This document shows, piece by piece, positions 28,463 to 35,826 of a stretch of 64,000 nucleotides of DNA. Each line of letters starts with the position of its first letter. The stretch's first letter is position 1. Source of the DNA: Pyxidicoccus caerfyrddinensis (GTDB lineage Bacteria; Myxococcota; Myxococcia; Myxococcales; Myxococcaceae). A model generated the notes under the pieces. That model was not told the origin of the DNA. It saw nothing but the letters and a program-made list of their open reading frames with translations, and did not search any database. The stretch is taken from NCBI RefSeq assembly GCF_010894405.1, contig NZ_JAAIYA010000002.1, forward strand, positions 62,001 to 126,000, in the 5' to 3' direction. The translations under genes and the position numbers were made by a program.

Positions 28463-28936
28463 TCAGGGAAGGGCGAGGCGGGCCGGCTCCCAGGGGCGTC
28501 TGCCCAGGGTGCCGTGAAGCCAGAGCGAGTGCTGGCGTTCCTCCTCATGGTGACAGCGTAGCAGGGCGGCGACTTCCGGGGGCCACTCCTCCCGGAGTAC
28601 GAGTGCGTAGCTGTGGTCCACCAGATGCTCGCAGCCCGTCACGGCGGTGAGGGCCGCTTCGATTCGGGAAGGGACTTTCGTTTTTACGGGAGGCGGCGGG
28701 CCCACCAGCGGCCCGTGGCGCACCTCCAGGGACGGCACCACCGGCGGCTCGCCCTGGCGCATGAGGAAGGCGTTGAGGGCCGCGAGGTGCTGGAGGTGCT
28801 CGTCGCGGAAGGCCTCCAGGTGGGGGCGCAGCGAGGGCAGCTCGACGCGCTGGAGGGCGGCGGCATGGGACGCCGCCGCGTCCGCGTCCAGGAAGATGAG
28901 CTCGCGCAGCAGGTCCAGCTGGTTCTTGGAGAGCAT
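28463..28936 (-). CDS. Ferritin-like four-helix protein
   Basis: A 157-residue all-helical protein. The start is ATG 28936, with GAGG 5 bases upstream; GTG 28942 is the alternative. Two helical pairs carry metal-type motifs: EAFRDEHLQHL in the first half, and YALVLREE followed by CHHEEERQHSLWL (ExxH) in the second, as in ferritin-like or DUF2383-type proteins. The middle linker is Pro-rich (PLVGPPPPVKTK). It probably binds a di-iron centre or serves in oxidative stress, but iron chemistry is inferred only from residue spacing. It lies between the methyltransferase and the hydrolase, all on the minus strand with gaps of about 95-115 bases. Confidence 0.7.
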   Translation of the reverse strand: MLSKNQLDLLRELIFLDADAAASHAAALQRVELPSLRPHLEAFRDEHLQHLAALNAFLMRQGEPPVVPSLEVRHGPLVGPPPPVKTKVPSRIEAALTAVTGCEHLVDHSYALVLREEWPPEVAALLRCHHEEERQHSLWLHGTLGRRPWEPARLALP

Positions 28937-29030
28937 GTGCACCTCGGCCTTCCGGCACCAGCGTGGGCTCTGTGGGAAGCGTGGGTAATCACCCCTTCGT
29001 ACGACGGGGGCCTGACATGGCGGCGCGCCG

Positions 29031-30077
29031 TCACGGCTTCGTGGCGACCAGCAGCTCGAAGGGGCCGGGGAGGACTTCGGCCCCGGTGAAGCCCGTCTCC
29101 TCGAGCACGCGCAGGTAGTGCTCCACCTCGCGCAGCCGGCTGACGCAGGAGTCCACGCCGATGAGGAAGTAGGACCAGAAGAACTGGGCGGCCAGCCGCT
29201 CCGGAGTGCGGAACTCCTCGCAGATGAGGACGCGGCCGCCGGAGGGCAGGGCCTCCCACGCGGCCTGCAGCAGCGCGCGCGCGGTGTCCGCGGGCCAGTC
29301 GTGCAGCACGCGGATGAAGGACAGCGCGTCGTAGCCGCGAGGCAGCGGCTCCTTCAGGAAGTCGCCGCCGACGAAGCCCAGGCGCTCCGGTGGCAGGCCG
29401 TGCTGCTCGCGCGTGCGCGCCACCAACGGAGCGGTGGCGGGGAGGTTGTAGACGTCCACGGCGAGGCCGGGGTGCTCGCGGACGAGGTGCGCGGCCAGCG
29501 TGCCGTCGCCGCCGCCCACGTCGAGCAGGCGCGCGCCGCCCTTCCACAGGCGCGGGCCGTGCGTGCGGAACGTCTCGAGGATGGGGGGCAGGCCCGCGGC
29601 CATGCTGGCCTCGAAGCCCTCCACCTGCTCGGGCGTGCGGGGAGGCCAGTCGAAGGCGGCGGCGGGCATGGCGTGTTCGCCGCGCAGCACCTGGGGGAGC
29701 TTTCCGCGCAGCTCGCTCCAGGCGTACTTCTCGCGGTCCCTCTCCAGCGAGCGCGGGCCCAGCACGGCGTCCGCGGCCGCGCGCAGGCCCGGCACCGCGC
29801 GGTACGTGGCGGACTCCAGCGCGTCCGAGGGCTGCTCGCGCTTCACGAGCCCGAGGCTCTCCAGGCAGTCGAGGAGCTTGTAGAGGCGCCCCGGGATGAG
29901 GTGGTGGCGGGAGGCCAGCTCGCCGAGGGTGACAGGGCCCGGCTCCAGTTCGTCCAACAGTCCGAGCTGGAGCGACGCCTCCACCACGTCCACGGCGCGC
30001 GCGCCGTTGAACAGCAGGTGCAGCAGCGCGCGCGGGGAGGGCGGGGCGGGAGACGGGGGAGGGTGAGCCGCGGTCAT
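29031..30077 (-). CDS. SAM-dependent methyltransferase (O-methyltransferase family 2)
   Basis: A 348-residue methyltransferase of the plant-like O-methyltransferase family. The first part (about 10-105) is the winged-helix dimerisation domain (LLFNGARAVDVVEASLQLGLLDEL, ITLGELASRHH-type). The SAM domain has LLDVGGGDGTLAAHL (motif I), GGDFLKEPLP and LHDWPADTARALLQ (catalytic His), then EEF. ATG 30077 (MTAAHPPPS) is chosen because GGAG lies 6 bases upstream; the frame is open to an ATG at 30293, but that extension is only the 18-bp repeat. Substrates of the family include phenols, indoles and hydroxyneurosporene. It follows tryptophan dioxygenase on the same strand. Confidence 0.88.
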   Translation of the reverse strand: MTAAHPPPSPAPPSPRALLHLLFNGARAVDVVEASLQLGLLDELEPGPVTLGELASRHHLIPGRLYKLLDCLESLGLVKREQPSDALESATYRAVPGLRAAADAVLGPRSLERDREKYAWSELRGKLPQVLRGEHAMPAAAFDWPPRTPEQVEGFEASMAAGLPPILETFRTHGPRLWKGGARLLDVGGGDGTLAAHLVREHPGLAVDVYNLPATAPLVARTREQHGLPPERLGFVGGDFLKEPLPRGYDALSFIRVLHDWPADTARALLQAAWEALPSGGRVLICEEFRTPERLAAQFFWSYFLIGVDSCVSRLREVEHYLRVLEETGFTGAEVLPGPFELLVATKP

Positions 30078-30090
30078 GGCTTCTCCATCA

Positions 30091-30306
30091 CGCGAGGTGC
30101 CACTCAGCTGCGAGGCGCGGTCTTCGTGCGAGCTGCTGTTCGCATGCGAGGCGTTGTCCTCATGCGAGGCGCCACTCACATGCGAAGCGCCGTTCGCATG
30201 CGAGGCGCGGTCTTCATGTGAGGCGCCACTCACATGCGAAGCGCCGTTCGCATGCGAGGCGCGGTCTTCATGTGAGGCGCCGTCCTCCTGCACGGCGCTT
30301 CACGCC
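30091..30306. repeat. About twelve 18-bp tandem repeats
   Basis: Twelve imperfect units of the form TGCGAGGCGCxxTxxTCA run from 30091 to 30306, with a higher-order 54-bp pattern (for example 30181, 30235). They lie between tryptophan dioxygenase and the methyltransferase. Read on the minus strand in the methyltransferase frame they encode hexapeptides such as SHEDRA and SHANGA, so they could be a translated extension; the ribosome site argues otherwise. Confidence 0.9.
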
Positions 30307-30318
30307 TGCGCGGAGTCT

Positions 30319-31206
30319 TCAGCGCTCCGCGGGAGGGAACGAAGCCCCGGCGTGTGCCGGGCACCCCGCGGCACGGGCCGCCGCCGCGTACGCCCCGGGG
30401 CTCGCGTGCATGCAGCCGTCGCGGAGCGCGCCCGGGGCGATGCCGCCCTCGCGCCGCCACGAGGACGTCAGCTCCACGCGCACGTCCCACAGCTGGCGGA
30501 ACAGCGGCAGCGTCATCCGCCCCGCGAGCACCTGCGAGGGCAGCCCGTCCAGCGCCTTCACCGAGCGGTCCACGCCGATGGTGCGGCGCACCAGCTGGAA
30601 GTGCGCGTACAGCCAGTTCTGGAACGCCTCGTCCACGTCCATCAGCTGCTCGCACAGCCGCTTGAGGTCGTCCGGCCCGCCAACCGTGTAGACGTCCTTC
30701 AGCGCCACCCCGCGCCGCGCCAGCAGCCGCTCCAGCGCCGCCTCCAGCCCGCCCGCCGCGTGCCGGAGCATGTTGTAGCCCGGGGACTCCTGGCCGCTGC
30801 CGTTGCCCAGGCTGCGCCGGATGACCTGGTACGTGTCCGGCGTCATCGTCTCCAGCACGGCCATCTCGGTCACCATCGAGCGCAGCACACGGAGGATGCG
30901 CTCCAGCCGCGCCGAGGCCGCCCACAGCTTCCCCGCGTCCAGCTCCGCCACCACCTCCACCGCCTCGCGCGAGGCCAGCTTCAGCCACAGCTCCTGCGCC
31001 TGGTGCACCACCTGGAACAGCAGCTCGTCGTGGGTGACGCGCTCTCCCTCTCCCGCCTGCAGGGACAGCAACACCGGGGTCTTCAGGTACACCTCGTAGT
31101 CCAGCTCGCCCCGACCGACCCATTTCTTCAGCAGCGGGTTGAAGAGAGGTTCCGAGAGTTCGACGCGCAACTTTTCAGCTGGACTGTAATCAGAGGCCGT
31201 GTTCAT
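30319..31206 (-). CDS. kynA: Tryptophan 2,3-dioxygenase
   Basis: Heme enzyme that opens the indole ring of L-tryptophan to give N-formylkynurenine. The 295-residue product has the family signatures LDYEVYLKTPVLLSLQ, HDELLFQVVHQAQELW (near the N-terminus), GSGQESPGYNMLRH, and RRTIGVDRSVKAL...LFRQLWDVR near the end. The start is ATG 31206 (MNTASDYSPAEK). The last 35 residues (GALRDGCMHASPGAYAAAARA and on) are Ala-rich and unlike the family core. No kynurenine formamidase or kynureninase is visible in this window; the next gene on the strand is a methyltransferase. Confidence 0.93.
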   Translation of the reverse strand: MNTASDYSPAEKLRVELSEPLFNPLLKKWVGRGELDYEVYLKTPVLLSLQAGEGERVTHDELLFQVVHQAQELWLKLASREAVEVVAELDAGKLWAASARLERILRVLRSMVTEMAVLETMTPDTYQVIRRSLGNGSGQESPGYNMLRHAAGGLEAALERLLARRGVALKDVYTVGGPDDLKRLCEQLMDVDEAFQNWLYAHFQLVRRTIGVDRSVKALDGLPSQVLAGRMTLPLFRQLWDVRVELTSSWRREGGIAPGALRDGCMHASPGAYAAAARAAGCPAHAGASFPPAER

Positions 31207-31288
31207 GGGCCCTCCGGAGGGGGACTTCGGAAGGTGCTGCTTATACCTCCGGGCCGGAAGGGGGCCCGGAATGTCTACAGCTGAAGTC

Positions 31289-31699
31289 TCAGGTGGCCGG
31301 GGCCGGGGTGGGGGTCGGGGGGCGGGGCTTGAGGCGGAAGGCGCGGAGGCGCTGGGCGAGCTCTTCGCCCTGGACGCTCTTGGAGATGTAGCCGTCCGCG
31401 CCCGAGGCGAGCGCGAGCGAGCGGAGCTTCGACTCGTCCGAGGCCGAGTAGAGGATGAACTTCGTCTTCGCGGACGCGTACTGGCGGGCCAGGTTGACGA
31501 CCTTGTCCCCCTTGAGGGCGGGGAAGTTCACGTCGATGAGGACGAAGTCCGGCTCCACGGAGCGAACCAGGTTGGAGACCCCCAGCGCCGAGGTATGCGT
31601 CAGCACCTCGAACCCATACGAGCTCAGCGAGCGCTGGACGAGGTCGAGCAGGTCCGGGTCATCGTCCACCACCAGGACGCGTGCTTTTTCTTCAGCCAT
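31289..31699 (-). CDS. Stand-alone response regulator, FIST operon
   Basis: A 136-residue receiver: VLVVDDDPD, phospho-Asp56 in LIDVNFP, YSASDESKL and GYISKSVQGEE. ATG 31699 overlaps the hybrid kinase stop by 8 bases, so it is the third gene of the FIST-kinase-receiver operon. It is a paralogue of the orphan receiver at 24631. The tail is Pro/Thr-rich. It may be the direct target of the adjacent hybrid kinase. Confidence 0.92.
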   Translation of the reverse strand: MAEEKARVLVVDDDPDLLDLVQRSLSSYGFEVLTHTSALGVSNLVRSVEPDFVLIDVNFPALKGDKVVNLARQYASAKTKFILYSASDESKLRSLALASGADGYISKSVQGEELAQRLRAFRLKPRPPTPTPAPAT

Positions 31700-34628
31700 G
31701 GGTTCTCCCTAGATGCTTGCGAATCATCTCGAGCAACTGGTCACGATCGAGGGGCTTCGTGAGGTACGCGGTGCAGCCGGCCGCGTGCGCCTTGTCCTGG
31801 TACTCGCGTCCCGCGTGCGCCGTGACGGCGATGACGGGGATGTTGGCCGCGGACGGTAGCGCGCGCAGGCGGCGGGTGACTTCCCAGCCGTCCAGCCGGG
31901 GCAGGGACAAATCCATCAGGATGAGGTCCGGGCTGTCGCGGGTGGCCCGCTCCAGGCCGTGCTCGCCGTCCTCGGCCTCGATGACCTCGAAGAGGCCGCC
32001 GAGGTAGCGCCGGACGATGTCCCGGTTCTGCGCGCTGTCCTCCACGTAGAGGATGCGGTGCAGCTTGCCGGCGGTGGCGGCGCGCTGGGACAGCAAGAGG
32101 CCCTTGGCCTGGGCGATGACGTCCTCCAGCGCGTGGCCGCCCTTCTTCACGAAGCCGGCGAAGCCGTCGCGCAAGAGCGCCTCTTCTTCCGAGGACAGCG
32201 TCTTGCCGGTGAGGACGACGACGGGCACCTGGAGCTTCTCCGCGCGCAGCCGGCGCAGCACCTCGAAGCCGTCCAGGTTGGGCATCATCAGGTCGAGCAC
32301 GACGAGGGCCGGCGGCGAGACGCGCGCCTTGAGCAGGGCGTCCTCGCCGCTGCGGGCCTCGGCGGTGGAGAAGCCGGCGCGGCGCAGGTTGCGGCTGACC
32401 AGCTCGCGGGTGGCGGAGTCGTCGTCCACAACCAGCACCTCGCCCGCGTGGGCGGAGGAGCCGGCCGACTGGCCCAGGCAGCGCTGCACCACCTCCACCA
32501 GCCGCTCCGGCTCCACCGGCTTGACGAGGTACTCGCACGCGCCCAGCGAGAAGCCGCGCGCGCGCTGCTCCTCCACGGAGATGAGGATGACGGGGATGCC
32601 GGACAGCGACGGCTCGCCCTTGAGCTGGCTGAGCACGGACCAGCCGTCCAGCTTGGGCAGGTGGATGTCCAGGAGGATGGCCTGCGGCCGGAGCTCGCGG
32701 GCGCGCTTGAGGGCGGCGATGCCGTCCTCGGCGCCCACCACCTTGAAGCCCGCCGGCTCCAGCTGCCCCGCCACCAGCTGCTGCATCAGCGGGTCGTCGT
32801 CCACCACCAGCACGGTGCTGCCCGGCTGGGCCATGGTGCCCAGGTGCTGGGCCACCTCGGACATGGGCACCGCGCGCTCGGACGGGTGGGCCGCCGAGGG
32901 GATGCCGGCCGGCGCCTCCAGCGCGTTGGGCAGGCGCACGGTGAAGGTGGAGCCGCGGCCCAGGGTGGACGTCACGGACACGGTGCCGCCCAGCACGCGC
33001 GACAGCTCCTTCACAATCGCGAGGCCCAGGCCGGTGCCGCCCACCTTGCGCGTGGTGGAGCCGTCCACCTGGCGGAACTTCTCGAAGATGAAGGGGAGCT
33101 GGTCGCCGGGGATGCCGACGCCGGTGTCCTCCACCGTCATCACCACCTCGTCGCCGGCGGGCACCAGGTTGAGGGCCACCTCGCCCGCGTCGGTGAACTT
33201 GGCGGCGTTGCTCAGGAGGTTGAGCATGATCTGCCGCAGCTTCAGCGCGTCCGAGCGGAGCAGGCGCGCCGCCGGGTCGATGTTCGTGGTGAGGCTGACG
33301 TCCTTGCCCTTGAGGTACTCCTTCACCGTGGCCATGCACTCGTCGGCCAGCTCCTGCAGGTCCACCTGCTCGGTGACGACCTCCACGCGGCCGGCTTCAA
33401 TCTTGGACAGGTCCAGGATGTCGTTGATGAGCGCCAGCAGCGTCTTGGCGTTCGTCTTGACGACGTTGAGGTCCCTGCGGCCGTGGGCGGTGAGGCGGCT
33501 GCCCTCCTCGCGCATCAGCAGGTCGCAGTAGCCGATGATGCCGTTGAGGGGCGTGCGGATTTCATGGCTGAAGTTGGCCAGGAACTCGCTCTTGAGGCGG
33601 GCGGCGGCCTCGGCCTCGCGGGCGCGCTCCTCCTCGTTGCGCTTGGCCACCGACAGCTCCTGGGCCAGCCGGTCCAGGTCCTCGTTCTGCTGGCGGATGA
33701 TTTCCATCTGCAGCGCGCGCTGCTGGTAGGACGCCAGCGAGCGCGCGGACACGGCGCGCGTGCGCTTGATTTCCTCCAGGCTGGCGGCGAGCTGCTTGTT
33801 GGCGGCCAGCAGCTCCGCCTGCGAGGCGCGCAGCATCTCCTCACGCTGCTTGCGCTCGGAGATGTCCTCGGTGACGCCGAGCACGAAGCGGGCCTCGCCG
33901 TGCTCGTCCAGCAGCGGAATCTTGCGCGTGCCGAAGATGCGGTCCACGCCGTCGGCCCGGGCCACCTCCTCGAAGGACTTCATCTGCTTGGTGGTGAGGA
34001 TTTCGGTGTCGATGGCGACGAAGGAGTCCGCCTGCTCCTTCGGGAAGTAGTCGTGGTCCAGCTTCCCGAGCAGCCACTGCTTGGTGACGCGGAAGATGTC
34101 CGCGAAAGTCTTGTTGGCCACCACCAACCGGCGCGTCTCCGCGTCCTTCACGAAGAGGACGAAGGGGAGCGAGTCGATGATGTTTTCCATCAGGTAGTTG
34201 GTGCGCTGCAGGTCCTCCGCCGTCTTGCTGTGACGGAGGCGGTCCTCCGTCATCCGCAGCTCGCGGCGCACCACCGGGGCCAGCCGGCTGAAGCGGTCCT
34301 CGGTGACGTAGTCGAGCGCACCGGCGCGCACGCTCGCCTCCAGCGTGTCCTCGCTCCAGTCGCGCGAGAGCACCACGAAGGGCAGCTCCTTGCCGTACTT
34401 GCGCCAGAGCGACTGCACCTCGGCGAAGCCCAGGCTCGGCAGCTCGGAGCCGCAGAGGGCGAGCGACCACGACTTCGACAGCGCCGCTTCCACCTGGGCC
34501 GCGGTGGTGGCGCGCTCGGTCTTCACGGCCACGCCCGCGCTGGCGAGCGCTGCCTCCACCCGCTGGCACTCGCGCTCGCTCGCCACCAGCAGGACGGAGG
34601 CGCTGTCCGAAGTGTCGGAGTTCGGCAT
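31692..34628 (-). CDS. PAS hybrid histidine kinase with three C-terminal receivers
   Basis: A 978-residue soluble hybrid kinase. ATG 34628 (MPNSDTSDSA) begins 4 bases after the FIST stop. In order: a receiver-like domain without phospho-Asp (LALCGSELPSLGF, residues 10-125), PAS (about 145-270, ending VLGVTEDISERKQ), a coiled coil, HisKA with FSHEIRTPLNGI, HATPase with NLLSNAAKF, DTGVGIP and GGTGLGLAI, then three receivers with LLDIHLP, VLDLMMPN and LMDLSLPR. The middle receiver ends FVKKGGHA, where Lys is not followed by Pro. FIST output may gate it. The stop overlaps the downstream receiver gene. Confidence 0.93.
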   Translation of the reverse strand: MPNSDTSDSASVLLVASERECQRVEAALASAGVAVKTERATTAAQVEAALSKSWSLALCGSELPSLGFAEVQSLWRKYGKELPFVVLSRDWSEDTLEASVRAGALDYVTEDRFSRLAPVVRRELRMTEDRLRHSKTAEDLQRTNYLMENIIDSLPFVLFVKDAETRRLVVANKTFADIFRVTKQWLLGKLDHDYFPKEQADSFVAIDTEILTTKQMKSFEEVARADGVDRIFGTRKIPLLDEHGEARFVLGVTEDISERKQREEMLRASQAELLAANKQLAASLEEIKRTRAVSARSLASYQQRALQMEIIRQQNEDLDRLAQELSVAKRNEEERAREAEAAARLKSEFLANFSHEIRTPLNGIIGYCDLLMREEGSRLTAHGRRDLNVVKTNAKTLLALINDILDLSKIEAGRVEVVTEQVDLQELADECMATVKEYLKGKDVSLTTNIDPAARLLRSDALKLRQIMLNLLSNAAKFTDAGEVALNLVPAGDEVVMTVEDTGVGIPGDQLPFIFEKFRQVDGSTTRKVGGTGLGLAIVKELSRVLGGTVSVTSTLGRGSTFTVRLPNALEAPAGIPSAAHPSERAVPMSEVAQHLGTMAQPGSTVLVVDDDPLMQQLVAGQLEPAGFKVVGAEDGIAALKRARELRPQAILLDIHLPKLDGWSVLSQLKGEPSLSGIPVILISVEEQRARGFSLGACEYLVKPVEPERLVEVVQRCLGQSAGSSAHAGEVLVVDDDSATRELVSRNLRRAGFSTAEARSGEDALLKARVSPPALVVLDLMMPNLDGFEVLRRLRAEKLQVPVVVLTGKTLSSEEEALLRDGFAGFVKKGGHALEDVIAQAKGLLLSQRAATAGKLHRILYVEDSAQNRDIVRRYLGGLFEVIEAEDGEHGLERATRDSPDLILMDLSLPRLDGWEVTRRLRALPSAANIPVIAVTAHAGREYQDKAHAAGCTAYLTKPLDRDQLLEMIRKHLGRTHG

Positions 34629-34632
34629 GGTT

Positions 34633-35796
34633 CTAGTTCGCCCCAAACACCAGCGTGGTCAGCGTGGTGTTGATGTGGAAGCCCGAGTAGATCTCGAAGT
34701 GCACGTTCATCCCAGCGGCGGTGGGTGCGGCCCGGAGAGTCTCGGCGAGCTGTGACACGGTGTTGGTGGCGCTCGCATACCACATGCGCCCACCGCAGTG
34801 GAACAAGAGGGCAGCCTGGGGGTTCTGTACCCGGCGGGGCATCTCTTCCGTGAAGAAGGCGCGCGTCATGCCGGCCATGTCGCCCATCTTCATCAGCTCC
34901 AGCTCGGTGCCCTCCTCCAGGAGGTTGGCGAAGAGGATGGAGCCGTCGTCCAGGGGCTTCCAGGCGCTGCGGATGAAGTACTCGCGGCCCACGCGCAGGG
35001 CGGTGGGGCGCACCGCGAAGCCCTGCGGGGTGCCGAACTCGAGCTGGCGGATGTCCTCCACGCCGAGCAGCTCCGCGTAGCGCTTCGCGGCCGGCCGGCC
35101 GTCGATTTCGAGCGCGCGGGTGTGGCTCTCGTCCACCTTCGTAATCGTGAGCTTCTCGCCAGTGGGCACGTACCAGTGCGAGCGCAGCGCGGCCCAGGGA
35201 GCATTGGTCTTGAAGAGGGCCACCAGCACCGCGTCGCCGGCCACCTCGCCATCCACGTGGATGAGGGCGGACTGCTTCGCCGGGTCGCGGTTGGTGTCGC
35301 TGGCGCCGCCGCCGACGAGCACCAGCGTCTGGCTTTTCTCCAGGATGCCCAGCAGCAGCTCTTCCTTTTTGTAGCGGAAGCCATCGTCGATGACGAGGCC
35401 GACGTACTTGCGCGGGTCCAGGTCCTGCTGGCGCACGCCCAGGTCGTCGCAGGCGCGCTTGATGGCGGCCGCGCCAGCGCCGATGGCGTCCACGGACAGG
35501 CCGCTGCCCAGGCCCAGGCCCACCTCGAAGTCACCGGACAGCGCGGACAGCACCACGCTGCCCTCGTGGATGCCGGTGTTGTCGAGCTCGCCCGCGGTGG
35601 TGGCGCCGATGAGGCGCGTGCCCTGCGGGAGCCGCGCGCGCACCGCGCGGTTGAGGGCCTGCTGGTCCCGCTCGCGTGAGGCGAACATCGTCACCAGCCG
35701 GGGGTGGGTGCCCCCCAGCTGGCTGAGGAGGTCTTCCGCGGCGGCATCCGGCTCTTTCAACGTGGTGCGGGCCGTGTGCATCTTCACTTGTGCCAT
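34633..35796 (-). CDS. FIST-domain sensory protein
   Basis: A 387-residue protein with the FIST_N and FIST_C arrangement, small-ligand sensors found beside signalling proteins. The N-terminal half shows GTRLIGATTAGEL, GSVVLSALSGDFEVGLGLGSGL and VLVGGGASDT; the C-terminal half has ELEFGTPQGFAVRPTAL, GMTRAFFTEEMPRR and ALLFHCGGRMWYA. Alanine-rich ends and the absence of a signal peptide place it in the cytoplasm. ATG 35796 opens the operon with the hybrid kinase and receiver; the 36-base gap upstream to the cytochrome gene shows it is not separated by a long promoter. It probably binds an amino acid or similar ligand (known for the family, not shown here). Confidence 0.9.
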   Translation of the reverse strand: MAQVKMHTARTTLKEPDAAAEDLLSQLGGTHPRLVTMFASRERDQQALNRAVRARLPQGTRLIGATTAGELDNTGIHEGSVVLSALSGDFEVGLGLGSGLSVDAIGAGAAAIKRACDDLGVRQQDLDPRKYVGLVIDDGFRYKKEELLLGILEKSQTLVLVGGGASDTNRDPAKQSALIHVDGEVAGDAVLVALFKTNAPWAALRSHWYVPTGEKLTITKVDESHTRALEIDGRPAAKRYAELLGVEDIRQLEFGTPQGFAVRPTALRVGREYFIRSAWKPLDDGSILFANLLEEGTELELMKMGDMAGMTRAFFTEEMPRRVQNPQAALLFHCGGRMWYASATNTVSQLAETLRAAPTAAGMNVHFEIYSGFHINTTLTTLVFGAN

Positions 35797-35826
35797 GGAG
35801 GACCTCCGGGTTGTTGCGGGTGGCGG

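Noticed and set aside
30078..30293. Methyltransferase starting at 30293 with a repeat N-terminus
   Set aside because: GGAG is well placed before the ATG at 30077 and the extension consists only of tandem repeats, although translation of it is not excluded.
29031..31206. A biosynthetic gene cluster around tryptophan dioxygenase
   Set aside because: There is no synthase, synthetase or tailoring set beyond one methyltransferase, so the pair is too small to be called a cluster.
31959..34673. 904-codon plus-strand open frame opposite the hybrid kinase
   Set aside because: It is Leu/Arg/Ala-rich with no motif, and the opposite strand carries an unambiguous kinase with phosphoacceptor motifs.
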